A stretch of 32,561 nucleotides of DNA, taken from the NCBI GenBank assembly GCA_030426515.1, contig JAUHYM010000010.1, forward strand, positions 1 to 32,561. The letters run 5' to 3'. Below the pieces are notes generated by a model. That model was not told the origin of the DNA. It was given only the letters and a program-made list of their open reading frames with translations, and did not search any database. Numbering within the stretch: position 1 is the first letter of the stretch; each line of letters opens with the position of its first letter. The position numbers and the translations under genes are program-made. Positions 19,451 through 27,234 of the stretch are shown piece by piece. Source of the stretch: Actinomycetes bacterium. GTDB taxonomy: Bacteria; Actinomycetota; Actinomycetes; Actinomycetales; Microbacteriaceae.

Positions 19451-19531
19451 CGCTCGACGTGCCCCGCATCCGGCCTCCCGCCGCACCATCCCCGCTCCAC
19501 CCCACCCGCTACATCTCAGAGAGGAGGCGAC

Positions 19532-20512
19532 ATGAGCGAGACACGCGCCCTCACCACCGGCGGCGAGATCCGCCGCGGCCAGCGCCCCGGCGCCCAGCTG
19601 AGCGCCCGCGACAAGGCCCGCCGGCGCCGCGATGCGCGCAGCGGCTGGACGCTCCTCGGACCGTCGCTGATCATCCTCGGTGTCATGGTCGGCTACCCGG
19701 CCGTGCTCATGGTCATCCAGTCGTTCACCGACTACACCGTGAAGAACAAGGTCCAGGGCACGCTGCCCGCCTTCGTCGGACTCGACAACTACATCGACCT
19801 GTTCACGCAGTCCGGCTTCCCCGCCGTCCTCATGCGCAGCCTCGGCCTCATGGTCGTGCTCACCGTGCTCATCATGACGATCGGCACCCTCGTAGCCGTC
19901 CTCATGACGCGTCTGGGTCGCGCCTGGCGCATCCTCGTCTCGGTCGGACTCCTCCTGGCCTGGGCGATGCCGCAGCTCGTCGCCACCGTGGTCTGGGGGT
20001 GGATCTTCGACACCCAGTACGGGCTCGTCAACTGGACCCTCAACACGATCACCGGCACCAGCGACTTCACCAACCACTCGTGGCTGCTGAACCCCTGGTC
20101 CTTCTACATGGTGCTCATCATCATCATCGTGTGGCAGTCGGTGCCCTTCGTCGCCTTCACGACCTACGCCGGCCTCGGCCAGGTCCCCGGTGAGGTGCTC
20201 GAGGCGGCGTCGCTGGATGGCGCCCACCCGTGGAAGCGGTTCTGGTTCGTCGTGTTCCCGTACCTGCGCAGCGTCCTCACCGTCGTGCTCGTTCTCCAGA
20301 TCATCTGGAACCTCCGCATCTTCACGCAGGTCTACGCCCTGCAGAGCCGCGGCGGCCTCGCCTCCGAGACGAACGTTCTCGGCACCTACCTGTTCCGCCA
20401 GGGCGTCGGAGAGTTCGGGGCCACGGCCGCGATCGGCGTCGTCATGGTCATCCTGCTGCTCGCCCTGTCGTGGGGATACGTGCGCACCACCCTGAAGGAG
20501 GAGGAGCTGTGA
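19532..20512 (+). CDS. ABC sugar transporter permease, MalF-like
   Basis: 326 residues from ATG 19532, preceded by GAGAGGAGG (19519-19527); the frame is open further upstream but lacks a ribosome site. A basic cytoplasmic N-terminus (DKARRRRDARSGW) is followed by six membrane helices. Before the fifth lies the EAA loop EAASLDGAHPWKRFWFVVFP, the contact to the ATPase. It forms a heterodimer with the next permease in the cytoplasmic membrane. The stop overlaps the GTG of that gene. No ATPase gene follows; as in other actinobacterial sugar systems a shared MsiK-type ATPase encoded elsewhere probably serves it. Confidence 0.94.
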   Translation: MSETRALTTGGEIRRGQRPGAQLSARDKARRRRDARSGWTLLGPSLIILGVMVGYPAVLMVIQSFTDYTVKNKVQGTLPAFVGLDNYIDLFTQSGFPAVLMRSLGLMVVLTVLIMTIGTLVAVLMTRLGRAWRILVSVGLLLAWAMPQLVATVVWGWIFDTQYGLVNWTLNTITGTSDFTNHSWLLNPWSFYMVLIIIIVWQSVPFVAFTTYAGLGQVPGEVLEAASLDGAHPWKRFWFVVFPYLRSVLTVVLVLQIIWNLRIFTQVYALQSRGGLASETNVLGTYLFRQGVGEFGATAAIGVVMVILLLALSWGYVRTTLKEEEL

Positions 20513-21480
20513 GTACCCAGGTCACCACGTCCACCCAGGTCGGCACCGTCGGCGTCGACGAGGTCCTCGGCGAGGGCGGACGCCCCATCGAGCCCCGTAC
20601 CCGCTCCATCCAGGTGCGGCGGCCCTCCAGCCGGCGGGTCCTCTACCGGACCCTGCTGAACATCGCGGCGGCGATCGTCTTCAGCATGAGCGTGTTCCCC
20701 GTCTACTGGATGGTGAACATGTCGCTCACGCCGAACAACGAGATCGTCTCGCGCAACCCGAGCTTCCTGCCGCTGAATCTCACCTTCGGCAACTACGTCA
20801 CCGCGTGGACCCGCGAGGCGGCGCCCGGCCAGACCGACTTCCCGCACGCGCTGGTCACGTCGATCTCGGTCACCGCGGGTGTGCTCGTCGCGACCCTGCT
20901 GTTCGCCTTCCTCGCCTCGATCGCCGTCGCGCGGTTCCACTTCAAGGGGCGCAAGGGCTTCATCATCTCGGTGCTCATCGTGCAGATGATCCCCGGCGAG
21001 GCGATGATGTTCACCATCTACGGCATGATCGACGACTGGCAGCTGCTCAACACGCTGCTGGGTCTGGGCATCGTGTACACCGCCTCGGTCATTCCGTTCA
21101 CGATCTGGACGCTGCGCGGGTTCGTCGCCGGTGTTCCGGCCGACCTCGAAGAGGCCGCGATGATCGACGGCTGCACCAAGTCGCAGGCGTTCTGGCGGGT
21201 CACCTTCCCGCTGCTGGCGCCGGGCCTGGTCTCGACGGGCATCTTCGCGTTCATCCAGTCGTGGAACGAGTTCACCATGGCGCTGCTGCTGATGAGCGGA
21301 TACAACCTGCCGCTCATGCCGTGGCTGAACGCCTTCCAGTCCTCGAGCGTCGGCGGCTCCGTCGACTGGGGCGCCGTCATGGCCGGCTCCACGCTCATCG
21401 CGATCCCCGTGATCATCTTCTTCCTCATCGTGCAGGGCAAGATGACCGGCGGCCTCGTCGCCGGGGCGGTCAAGGGCTGA
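20509..21480 (+). CDS. ABC sugar transporter permease, MalG-like
   Basis: 323 residues from GTG 20509, four bases inside the preceding gene, with AAGGAGGAGGAG immediately upstream. A hydrophilic N-terminal tail of about 50 residues precedes six membrane helices. The EAA loop EEAAMIDGCTKSQAFWRVTFP (about residues 222-242) interacts with the ATPase. The protein ends LIVQGKMTGGLVAGAVKG, the usual end of MalG-type permeases (GLTAGAVKG). It pairs with the MalF-like subunit to import the ligand of the lipoprotein. A ROK kinase follows 43 bases later. Confidence 0.94.
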   Translation: MSTQVTTSTQVGTVGVDEVLGEGGRPIEPRTRSIQVRRPSSRRVLYRTLLNIAAAIVFSMSVFPVYWMVNMSLTPNNEIVSRNPSFLPLNLTFGNYVTAWTREAAPGQTDFPHALVTSISVTAGVLVATLLFAFLASIAVARFHFKGRKGFIISVLIVQMIPGEAMMFTIYGMIDDWQLLNTLLGLGIVYTASVIPFTIWTLRGFVAGVPADLEEAAMIDGCTKSQAFWRVTFPLLAPGLVSTGIFAFIQSWNEFTMALLLMSGYNLPLMPWLNAFQSSSVGGSVDWGAVMAGSTLIAIPVIIFFLIVQGKMTGGLVAGAVKG

Positions 21481-21523
21481 TGTGCGGGCTGTCGTGCGTC
21501 GCCTCGGAATGCGAGGCGACGCG

Positions 21524-22450
21524 ATGAGGATCGGACTGGACGTCGGAGGCACCAAGACCGACGCGGTCGCGGTCAGCCCCGCCGGCGACATCGTCGGGCG
21601 GGTGCGGCTGACCACCGGCTGGGGCGCCGACGAGGTCGTCAAGACGATCCGGGATGCCGTCGCCGCCGTGCTCCGCGAGCCCGGCGTGAACGGCGACCCG
21701 CTGACCGCGATCGGCATCGGGACGCCGGGACTGGTCGAGGACGGCCGCCGCGTGCTCCACGCGGTCAACCTCGGGGTCGACGATCTCGACCTCGCGGGCG
21801 CGCTGGAGCCGGTGCTCGGCGTGCCGGTGCGGGTCGAGAACGACGTCAAGGCCGCGGCTCTCGGCGCCCACGCGCTGCGCGGGGGCGCGGACCGGTCGAT
21901 GGCCTACCTGAATCTCGGAACCGGGGTCGCGGCGGGCATCGTGCTCGACGGAACGCTGCTGCGCGGCTCGCGCGGCACCGCGGGCGAGGTGGGACACATC
22001 TCGGTCGACCCCGCCGGGCCCGTCTGCCGATGCGGCCAGCACGGCTGCGTCGAGGCACTCGCGGGCGGCGGCTCCATCGCCGCGCGCTGGGGTCAGACCG
22101 GCCTGCACCCGGTGCGGGACGTCTTCGACGCCGCCGACGCCGGCGACCCCGACGCGATCGACCTGCGCGCGGGCCTTGCCCGCGGCGTCGCCTCGGCGGT
22201 CCGCATCCTGATCCTGTCGGTGGACGCCGACGTGGTCGTCCTCGGCGGCGGACTGACCCACCTGGGCGACCGCCTCCTCGACGATGCCCGCGCGCAGCTG
22301 CGCGCGTCTGCCGCGGCGTCTCCGTTCCTCTCCTCGCTCCGCCTGGACGAGCGCGTCGAATGCCTGCCCGCGGGCTCTCCCGCGGCCGCGATGGGCGCGG
22401 CCCTGGTGGGCGCCGCCGTCGAAGAGCGGGAGGTGCTCACCCATGGCTGA
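21524..22450 (+). CDS. ROK family sugar kinase, probably N-acetylglucosamine kinase
   Basis: 308 residues from ATG 21524 (GAGG 21513-21516 upstream; an ATG at 21509 in frame is an alternative). The phosphate loop is IGLDVGGTKTDAVAV (residues 3-17), followed by GIGTPGLV, the second phosphate site LNLGTGVAAGIV, and the zinc motif CRCGQHGCVEAL. It lacks an N-terminal DNA-binding domain, so it is an enzyme and not a regulator. It phosphorylates a hexose at C6; because nagB follows directly and nagA is in the likely regulon, GlcNAc is the best guess, with glucose or ManNAc possible. The ribosome site is inside a 6-bp hairpin GCCTCG-GAATG-CGAGGC (21501-21517), which suggests coupling to translation of the permease. 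The end overlaps nagB by eight bases. Confidence 0.88.
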   Translation: MRIGLDVGGTKTDAVAVSPAGDIVGRVRLTTGWGADEVVKTIRDAVAAVLREPGVNGDPLTAIGIGTPGLVEDGRRVLHAVNLGVDDLDLAGALEPVLGVPVRVENDVKAAALGAHALRGGADRSMAYLNLGTGVAAGIVLDGTLLRGSRGTAGEVGHISVDPAGPVCRCGQHGCVEALAGGGSIAARWGQTGLHPVRDVFDAADAGDPDAIDLRAGLARGVASAVRILILSVDADVVVLGGGLTHLGDRLLDDARAQLRASAAASPFLSSLRLDERVECLPAGSPAAAMGAALVGAAVEEREVLTHG

Positions 22451-23222
22451 GGTCGTGATTGTGTCGTCGAAGGGTGCGGCGGGTGCTCTGGTGGCGGGGG
22501 AGATCGCGGGGTTGATCCGTCGGGATCCTGAGGTGGTGCTGGGGTTGGCGACGGGGTCGACGCCGTTGCCGGTGTATGAGGCGCTGCCTGCCGCGCTTGC
22601 GGGGGCGGATGTGTCGCGGGTGCGGGGTTTCGCGCTCGATGAGTATGTCGGGATCGATCCGGCCCACCCGGAGTCGTATCGGAATGTGATCACTCGGGAG
22701 GTGGTGGAGCCGCTCGGGCTGTCGCCGGAGCGGATCCGCACGCCGAACGGGGCGGTGGACACGATCGAGCACGCCGGGGAGGACTATGAGGCGGCGATCG
22801 CGGCGGCGGGGGGTGTGGAGCTGCAGATCCTGGGGATCGGGACGGATGGGCATATCGGGTTCAACGAGCCGGGGTCCTCGTTCGCGTCTCGGACGCGGGT
22901 GAAGACGTTGACGGCGCAGACCCGTCGGGACAATGCGCGGTTCTTCGACAGCATCGATGAGGTGCCGATGCACTGCATCACGCAGGGTTTGGGGACGATC
23001 CTTTCGGCGCGGCATCTGGTGCTGTTGGCGTTCGGTGAGGGGAAGGCTGCCGCGGTGGCGGGGGCTGTGGAGGGGCCGGTGTCGGCGTCGTGTCCGGGGT
23101 CGGCGATCCAGCTGCATCCGCGGGCCACGGTCGTGGTCGACGAGGCCGCCGCGTCCCGCCTGGAACGCGCGGACTACTACCGGTACGCGTGGGAGAACAA
23201 ACCCACCTGGCAGGGAATCTGA
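22443..23222 (+). CDS. nagB: Glucosamine-6-phosphate deaminase
   Basis: 259 residues, near the usual ~260. LGLATGSTPLPVYEAL (33-48) is the phosphate-binding loop; FALDEYVGI contains the base D66; GTDGHIGFNEPGSSF holds D135, H137 and E142, matching D141/H143/E148 of the E. coli enzyme. It converts glucosamine-6-phosphate to fructose-6-phosphate and ammonia, linking amino sugars to glycolysis. The ATG lies inside the kinase gene end. Codon use is strikingly different from the neighbours: G- and T-ending codons (GGG, GTG, TTG, TAT, GAT) dominate until about 23120, after which C-ending codons return. This break suggests that most of the gene was replaced by recombination with a foreign copy. Confidence 0.96.
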   Translation: MAEVVIVSSKGAAGALVAGEIAGLIRRDPEVVLGLATGSTPLPVYEALPAALAGADVSRVRGFALDEYVGIDPAHPESYRNVITREVVEPLGLSPERIRTPNGAVDTIEHAGEDYEAAIAAAGGVELQILGIGTDGHIGFNEPGSSFASRTRVKTLTAQTRRDNARFFDSIDEVPMHCITQGLGTILSARHLVLLAFGEGKAAAVAGAVEGPVSASCPGSAIQLHPRATVVVDEAAASRLERADYYRYAWENKPTWQGI

Positions 23223-23251
23223 CGCCTCCGGCGCCGGCCACACCCACCCCC

Positions 23252-23257
23252 TAGTCT
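23252..23257 (+). promoter_or_regulatory. Leaderless -10 box of the small membrane protein
   Basis: TAGTCT lies exactly 6 bases before the ATG at 23264 with no Shine-Dalgarno, consistent with transcription starting at the start codon. Confidence 0.5.
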
Positions 23258-23263
23258 GGGACG

Positions 23264-23851
23264 ATGCTCGACTACGGCCGACTCGACGCACGCAGCGCGT
23301 GGTACACCGGCGGTGGCCTGCTGATCCTGTCCGCCGTGCTCGGCGCGGTCGCCATCCTCGGCCCCTGGCCGAACGAGGTCGGCCTGGTGCGCGCGGGCGT
23401 CTGGGCGGCCGCGATCCTGGTGTTCGCGCTGGGGTGGAACCGCACCGGCAGCGTCACGGCGCGGCTGCCCCTGGGAACGGGCGCGCTGGTCATCGCCGCG
23501 CTGATGCCGGCCGTGCAGTGGTTCGTGCGGCTGGGCGCCCCGCCGCCCGCCTGGCTGGCGGTCACGCTCATCGTCGTGGACATCGCCGCCCTCGCCGTCG
23601 GCACCATCGAGACGGCGCGGCAGAGCCTGCTGCCCGACGTCGCACGATGGGCGCCGTTCGTGATCTTCGTCGCGGTCACCGTGGTGCACGGCATCGCGGT
23701 GCTGCTGGTCGTGACCGGCGCGGTGTCGGGCCCCGAGCCCGCCGCGCTCCTGTTCTACGGGGCGAACCTGCTCGCGCAGATCGCGATCGCCGTGCTCGGG
23801 GTGCTCGCGATCGTCTACGCACGTCAGGTGTTCCGCGCCGACTACGCGTGA
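23264..23851 (+). CDS. Small integral membrane protein of unknown function
   Basis: 195 residues, mostly hydrophobic, with five to six predicted membrane helices: about 14-33 (GGGLLILSAVLGAVAILG), 42-58, 65-85, 95-112, 130-150 and 160-185. Short polar ends remain, including the start MLDYGRLDARSAWYTGG. I do not recognise a named family and see no catalytic or binding motif. It begins 41 bases after nagB but appears to have its own leaderless promoter. It ends three bases before the convergent Nudix gene. It may be one of the many conserved Microbacteriaceae membrane proteins without known role. Confidence 0.8.
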   Translation: MLDYGRLDARSAWYTGGGLLILSAVLGAVAILGPWPNEVGLVRAGVWAAAILVFALGWNRTGSVTARLPLGTGALVIAALMPAVQWFVRLGAPPPAWLAVTLIVVDIAALAVGTIETARQSLLPDVARWAPFVIFVAVTVVHGIAVLLVVTGAVSGPEPAALLFYGANLLAQIAIAVLGVLAIVYARQVFRADYA

Positions 23852-23854
23852 GCC

Positions 23855-24262
23855 TCAGCGCCAGGCGAACCCGATGAGCTGATTGCGGCTCAGCGGTGCG
23901 AGGGGCGTCGTCGCGACATCCTCCGCGCGCAGCCACCGCAGCTCCTCGATCTCGGAGCCGGCGACCGCGACCTGGTCGCCGACATCCACGGTGAACGCGT
24001 CGGCCACCACGCGGTGCCCGGGCTCGTTGGCGGCGATGTCCGTGAACCGCCCCAGAGGTGTGAACGCGTCGGGACCCACGACCAGACCGGTCTCTTCGCG
24101 CACCTCGCGTGCCACCGCCTCGACGGCGCTCTCGCCGGGGTCGGGCTTGCCGCCGGGCTGCTGGAACACCAGGGCGCCGCGCTTGCGGACCACCAGCGTG
24201 CGACCGCCGTCTCCGGTCACCACCGCCGCGCTGACGTGCACGATGCGGTCGGCGCCGGTCAC
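23855..24262 (-). CDS. NUDIX hydrolase (MutT-like)
   Basis: 135 residues from GTG 24262, which overlaps the stop of the upstream FAD oxidase gene by four bases. The complete Nudix box is present, starting GGKPDPGESAVEAVAREV and ending REETGL (G-x5-E-x7-REUxEExGU), at about residues 37-60; it binds the metal ions. The family hydrolyses nucleoside diphosphates linked to another group, such as oxidised or modified nucleotides. The substrate is unknown. It is the third gene of the YrdB-like / FAD oxidase / Nudix operon, all coupled by 4-base overlaps, though no functional link is evident. Confidence 0.92.
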   Translation of the reverse strand: MTGADRIVHVSAAVVTGDGGRTLVVRKRGALVFQQPGGKPDPGESAVEAVAREVREETGLVVGPDAFTPLGRFTDIAANEPGHRVVADAFTVDVGDQVAVAGSEIEELRWLRAEDVATTPLAPLSRNQLIGFAWR

Positions 24263-25668
24263 GCGAACACCTTGCCGGGGTTGAGGATGCCGTCGGGGTC
24301 GAAGACCTGCTTGATGCCGCGCTGCAAGGCGAACTGGTCGTCGCCGAGCTCGTCGCGCAGCCATCGGCGCTTCAGGACCCCGATGCCGTGCTCGCCGGTG
24401 AGCGTGCCGCCCAGGCGCAGCGCGGCGCGGAACAGGTCGTCTGCGGCATCCCAGATGTGCGCGGGCACATCCACGCCGGCATCCCCGGGGTCGCCCGGTG
24501 CGTCGAAGACGAAGTTCGGGTGCAGGTTGCCGTCGCCCGCATGAGCGACCGTGGGGATCACCACACCGTGCTCGCGTTCGATGCGGGCGATCTCGTCGAA
24601 CATCTCCGCCAGGGCGCTGCGGGGCACCGAGACGTCCTCGATGAGGGTCGTGCCCAGGCGCTCCATGGCGGGGTGCATCGAGCGGCGCACCTGCAGCAGG
24701 CGCTCGCCCTCGGCAGCATCGGCGGCCAACGACACCGTTCCGTCGGCGGCGGCGAGCACCCGGGCGATCGCCTCGGATTCCGACGCCGCCGCGGGCCCGT
24801 CGGTCTGGACGGTGAGCTGGGCCAGCCCCGGTGCGGGAGCAGGAAGACCCAGCAGGTCGTGGATCGCGGCGAGGGCGGCGGCGTCCAGCAGCTCGAGGGT
24901 GGCGGGCTGCAGGCCCGACGCGGTCACCGCCGCCGCGGCCGCCGCGGCCGCGCGCACGGTCGGGAACGTCGCCGTCAGTGTGCGGGGCGCACCGGGGACC
25001 AGGCGTCGCAGCTTCAGTGTCGCGCCCACCACGACCCCGAGAGTCCCCTCCGAGCCGATCATCAGGGCGGTGAGATCGTAGCCGGTGACGCCCTTGACGC
25101 TGCGGTGGCCCATCCGCACCAGGCGGCCGTCCGCGAGGACCACATCGACGGCGAGCACCGCATCGCGCACGACCCCGTACTTCGCGCACAGCAGCCCGCC
25201 GGCCCCGGTGGCGATGTTGCCGCCGACCGTCGAGATGTCGCGGCTGGCCGGGTCCGGCGCCCACCACAGCCCCTGCGCGCCGAGCGCCGCATTGAGATCT
25301 GCGTTGAGGATGCCGGGCTCGACCACCGCGAGCAGGTCGTCCGCGCGCACCTCGAGGATGCGGGTCATCTCGCGCAGCGACAGGGCGATCTCACCCGGGC
25401 CCGTGTTCGCCGCCCCGGCCAGACCCGTTCCGGCCCCGCGCGGCACGACCGGGGTGCCGGTCTCGGTGGCGATCCGCAGCGTGCGCTGCACGTCCTCCAC
25501 CGACCGCGCGCGGACGACCGCGAGCGGGCGTCCGGTCGAGCGGTGGCCGGACTTGTCGGCCCTCGCGGCCTCGAGGCCATCGGCGCCGAGGTCGACCCGA
25601 TCGCCCAGTGCGGCGCGCAGGCGTGCGATGACGTCGGCGGGCCCGGGCGCTGCGGCGTCGGTCGTCAT
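24259..25668 (-). CDS. FAD-linked oxidase, glycolate oxidase (GlcD) / D-lactate dehydrogenase-like
   Basis: 469 residues from ATG 25668. The N-terminal PCMH/FAD_binding_4 domain includes PVVPRGAGTGLAGAA (flavin pyrophosphate site) and PDPASRDISTVGGNIATGAG. The C-terminal FAD-oxidase domain has HAGDGNLHPNFVF and GGTLTGEHGIGVLKRRWL, the metal- and substrate-binding histidine motifs. The family oxidises a 2-hydroxy acid (glycolate, D-lactate, D-2-hydroxyglutarate) and passes electrons to a quinone or another acceptor. No GlcE/GlcF-like partner is present, which favours a single-subunit D-lactate-type dehydrogenase. Its start overlaps the YrdB-like gene stop (ATGA) and its stop overlaps the Nudix start. 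Confidence 0.92.
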   Translation of the reverse strand: MTTDAAAPGPADVIARLRAALGDRVDLGADGLEAARADKSGHRSTGRPLAVVRARSVEDVQRTLRIATETGTPVVPRGAGTGLAGAANTGPGEIALSLREMTRILEVRADDLLAVVEPGILNADLNAALGAQGLWWAPDPASRDISTVGGNIATGAGGLLCAKYGVVRDAVLAVDVVLADGRLVRMGHRSVKGVTGYDLTALMIGSEGTLGVVVGATLKLRRLVPGAPRTLTATFPTVRAAAAAAAAVTASGLQPATLELLDAAALAAIHDLLGLPAPAPGLAQLTVQTDGPAAASESEAIARVLAAADGTVSLAADAAEGERLLQVRRSMHPAMERLGTTLIEDVSVPRSALAEMFDEIARIEREHGVVIPTVAHAGDGNLHPNFVFDAPGDPGDAGVDVPAHIWDAADDLFRAALRLGGTLTGEHGIGVLKRRWLRDELGDDQFALQRGIKQVFDPDGILNPGKVFA

Positions 25669-26039
25669 CGCATCCGCTGCAGGCCGTTCGCCACGCCCGT
25701 GGCCACCGCCACGACCGCGAACGCGATGCCGATCCACACCTGGCCCATGTCCCACCAGGCGACGGTCACGGCCACGAAGACGAGCAGCTCGATCAGCGCG
25801 CGCACGAACGGGTGCGTGCGGATGACGGCCTTGGGGGAGACGAACAGCCCCCACACCACGATGGCGAGCAGCGGCGCGACGATCGCGGCGACGATGCTCC
25901 ACGGGAACACCCAGCTGACAGCGCCCCACAGCACGAGGCTGAACACGGCGAAGATCTCCACCAGCAGGCGCACCACGTCGACGGCGGTGACGCGGGGAAC
26001 CATCCCGGGTGCAGGGGTCGCGGGGGTCGGATCCGGCAT
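25665..26039 (-). CDS. YrdB-like small membrane protein (DUF2568-type)
   Basis: 124 residues from ATG 26039. After a proline-rich start (MPDPTPATPAPGMVPR) come about four membrane helices: VVRLLVEIFAVFSLVLWGAV, IVAAIVAPLLAIVVWGLF, ALIELLVFVAVTVAWW and IGIAFAVVAVATGVANGL. The pattern with LLVEIFAVFSL near the start, WGLFVSPKA in the middle and an RALIELLVF helix fits the YrdB/DUF2568 family, whose role is unknown. It is the first gene of a three-gene operon; the stop overlaps the FAD oxidase start by four bases. TAGACT 7 bases before the ATG marks a leaderless promoter. Confidence 0.8.
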   Translation of the reverse strand: MPDPTPATPAPGMVPRVTAVDVVRLLVEIFAVFSLVLWGAVSWVFPWSIVAAIVAPLLAIVVWGLFVSPKAVIRTHPFVRALIELLVFVAVTVAWWDMGQVWIGIAFAVVAVATGVANGLQRMR

Positions 26040-26046
26040 GGGATCC

Positions 26047-26052
26047 AGTCTA
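26047..26052 (-). promoter_or_regulatory. Leaderless -10 box of the YrdB-like operon
   Basis: On the minus strand TAGACT lies 7 bases before the ATG at 26039. No ribosome site is present. Confidence 0.5.
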
Positions 26053-26091
26053 CGGTGGGCCCGCCACGCCCACCGCTGACGCGGGCGCGGC

Positions 26092-27234
26092 TCAGCCGGG
26101 CTCGCCGGCGACCCAGACCCGCTGCACGCGCAGATCGGCGTCCAGCAGCACCGCGTCGGCGTGGGCGCCCGGGTGCAGGGCGCCGATCTCGCTCGTGCCC
26201 AGGACGCGGGCGGGGATGCGGGTGAGCGCGGCGACCGCGGCGGGCAGCGGGATCGCGCACCGGTGGACCATCGTCCGCAGCGCCGCATCCTGGGTGAGTG
26301 TGGATCCGGCGATCGCGCCGCCCTCGGTCAGACGTGCGACGCCATCGGTCACCGTGACCGCCAGGCCACCGAGCTCGTACGCGCCGTCGGCGCTGCCGGC
26401 CGCGCCCATCGCGTCGGTGACGAGGACGACGCGGTCGGGGGCGGCCGCGAACAGCATCCGCATGACGTCCGGGTGCACGTGCACGCCGTCGGCGATGAGC
26501 TCGAGGGTCACGCGCTCGTCGGCGATCGCGACGGGGATCGGACCGGGCTCGCGGTGGTGGATGCCGGGCATGGCGTTGAAGGTGTGGGTGAGCAGCGTGG
26601 CGCCGGCATCGAAGGCCCGCCGGGTGCTCTCGGCGTCGGCCGAGGTGTGTCCGACGGCCGCGATCGCGCCCGCGGCGCGCAGTCGTCGGATCGCGTCGAG
26701 CGCGCCCTCCCGCTCGGGCGCGAGCGTGATCTGTCGCACCGTGCCGCGCCCCGCCTCCAGGAGGCGGTCCACGGCGGCGGCATCCGGCGCGCGCAGCAGC
26801 GACTCGGTGTGCGCGCCCTTGCGCTCGGGAACGAGGAAGGGGCCCTCGAGGTGCGAGCCGAGCACGGTCGGATCGGCCTCGGCGACGTCCGCGATCATCG
26901 CCGTGCGCGCGGCGAGGTCGTCGACGCTCGCGGTGACCAGCGAGATCACCGATCGGGTGGTGCCGTGGCGGCGATGAGCGGCGCGCGCGGTGGCGATCGC
27001 CTCGGCGCCGTCGTCGTGCGTGGCCCCACCCCCGCCGTGCACGTGCAGATCGATGAAGCCGGGGGTGAGCCAGCCGCCCGCAGCGTCCGTCGCGTCGCGG
27101 GGGGCGAGCTGCCGCCAGTCCGCGCCCGTGCCGGTGGCTGTGACCCGGCCCCCGGTGAACGCGAACCAGGCGTGGTCGACGATCTCGCCCGCGTCGATCA
27201 GACGTGCGGAGTGGATGACGGCGTCGACGCTCAT
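26092..27234 (-). CDS. nagA: N-acetylglucosamine-6-phosphate deacetylase
   Basis: 380 residues, the normal length. Amidohydrolase metal and active-site residues are visible: PGFIDLHVHGG (H64, H66), SHLEGPFLVPERKGAH (metal ligand E130), AVGHTSADA (H196), LLTHTFNAMPGIHHREPG (H217 and substrate loop) and LVTDAMGAAG (catalytic D274). It removes acetate from GlcNAc-6-phosphate to give glucosamine-6-phosphate for NagB. The start overlaps the hexosaminidase stop by four bases (27231-27234), so both belong to one operon. Its partners (transporter, kinase, NagB) are about 4-10 kb away on the opposite strand but share an operator sequence with this operon. Confidence 0.96.
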   Translation of the reverse strand: MSVDAVIHSARLIDAGEIVDHAWFAFTGGRVTATGTGADWRQLAPRDATDAAGGWLTPGFIDLHVHGGGGATHDDGAEAIATARAAHRRHGTTRSVISLVTASVDDLAARTAMIADVAEADPTVLGSHLEGPFLVPERKGAHTESLLRAPDAAAVDRLLEAGRGTVRQITLAPEREGALDAIRRLRAAGAIAAVGHTSADAESTRRAFDAGATLLTHTFNAMPGIHHREPGPIPVAIADERVTLELIADGVHVHPDVMRMLFAAAPDRVVLVTDAMGAAGSADGAYELGGLAVTVTDGVARLTEGGAIAGSTLTQDAALRTMVHRCAIPLPAAVAALTRIPARVLGTSEIGALHPGAHADAVLLDADLRVQRVWVAGEPG

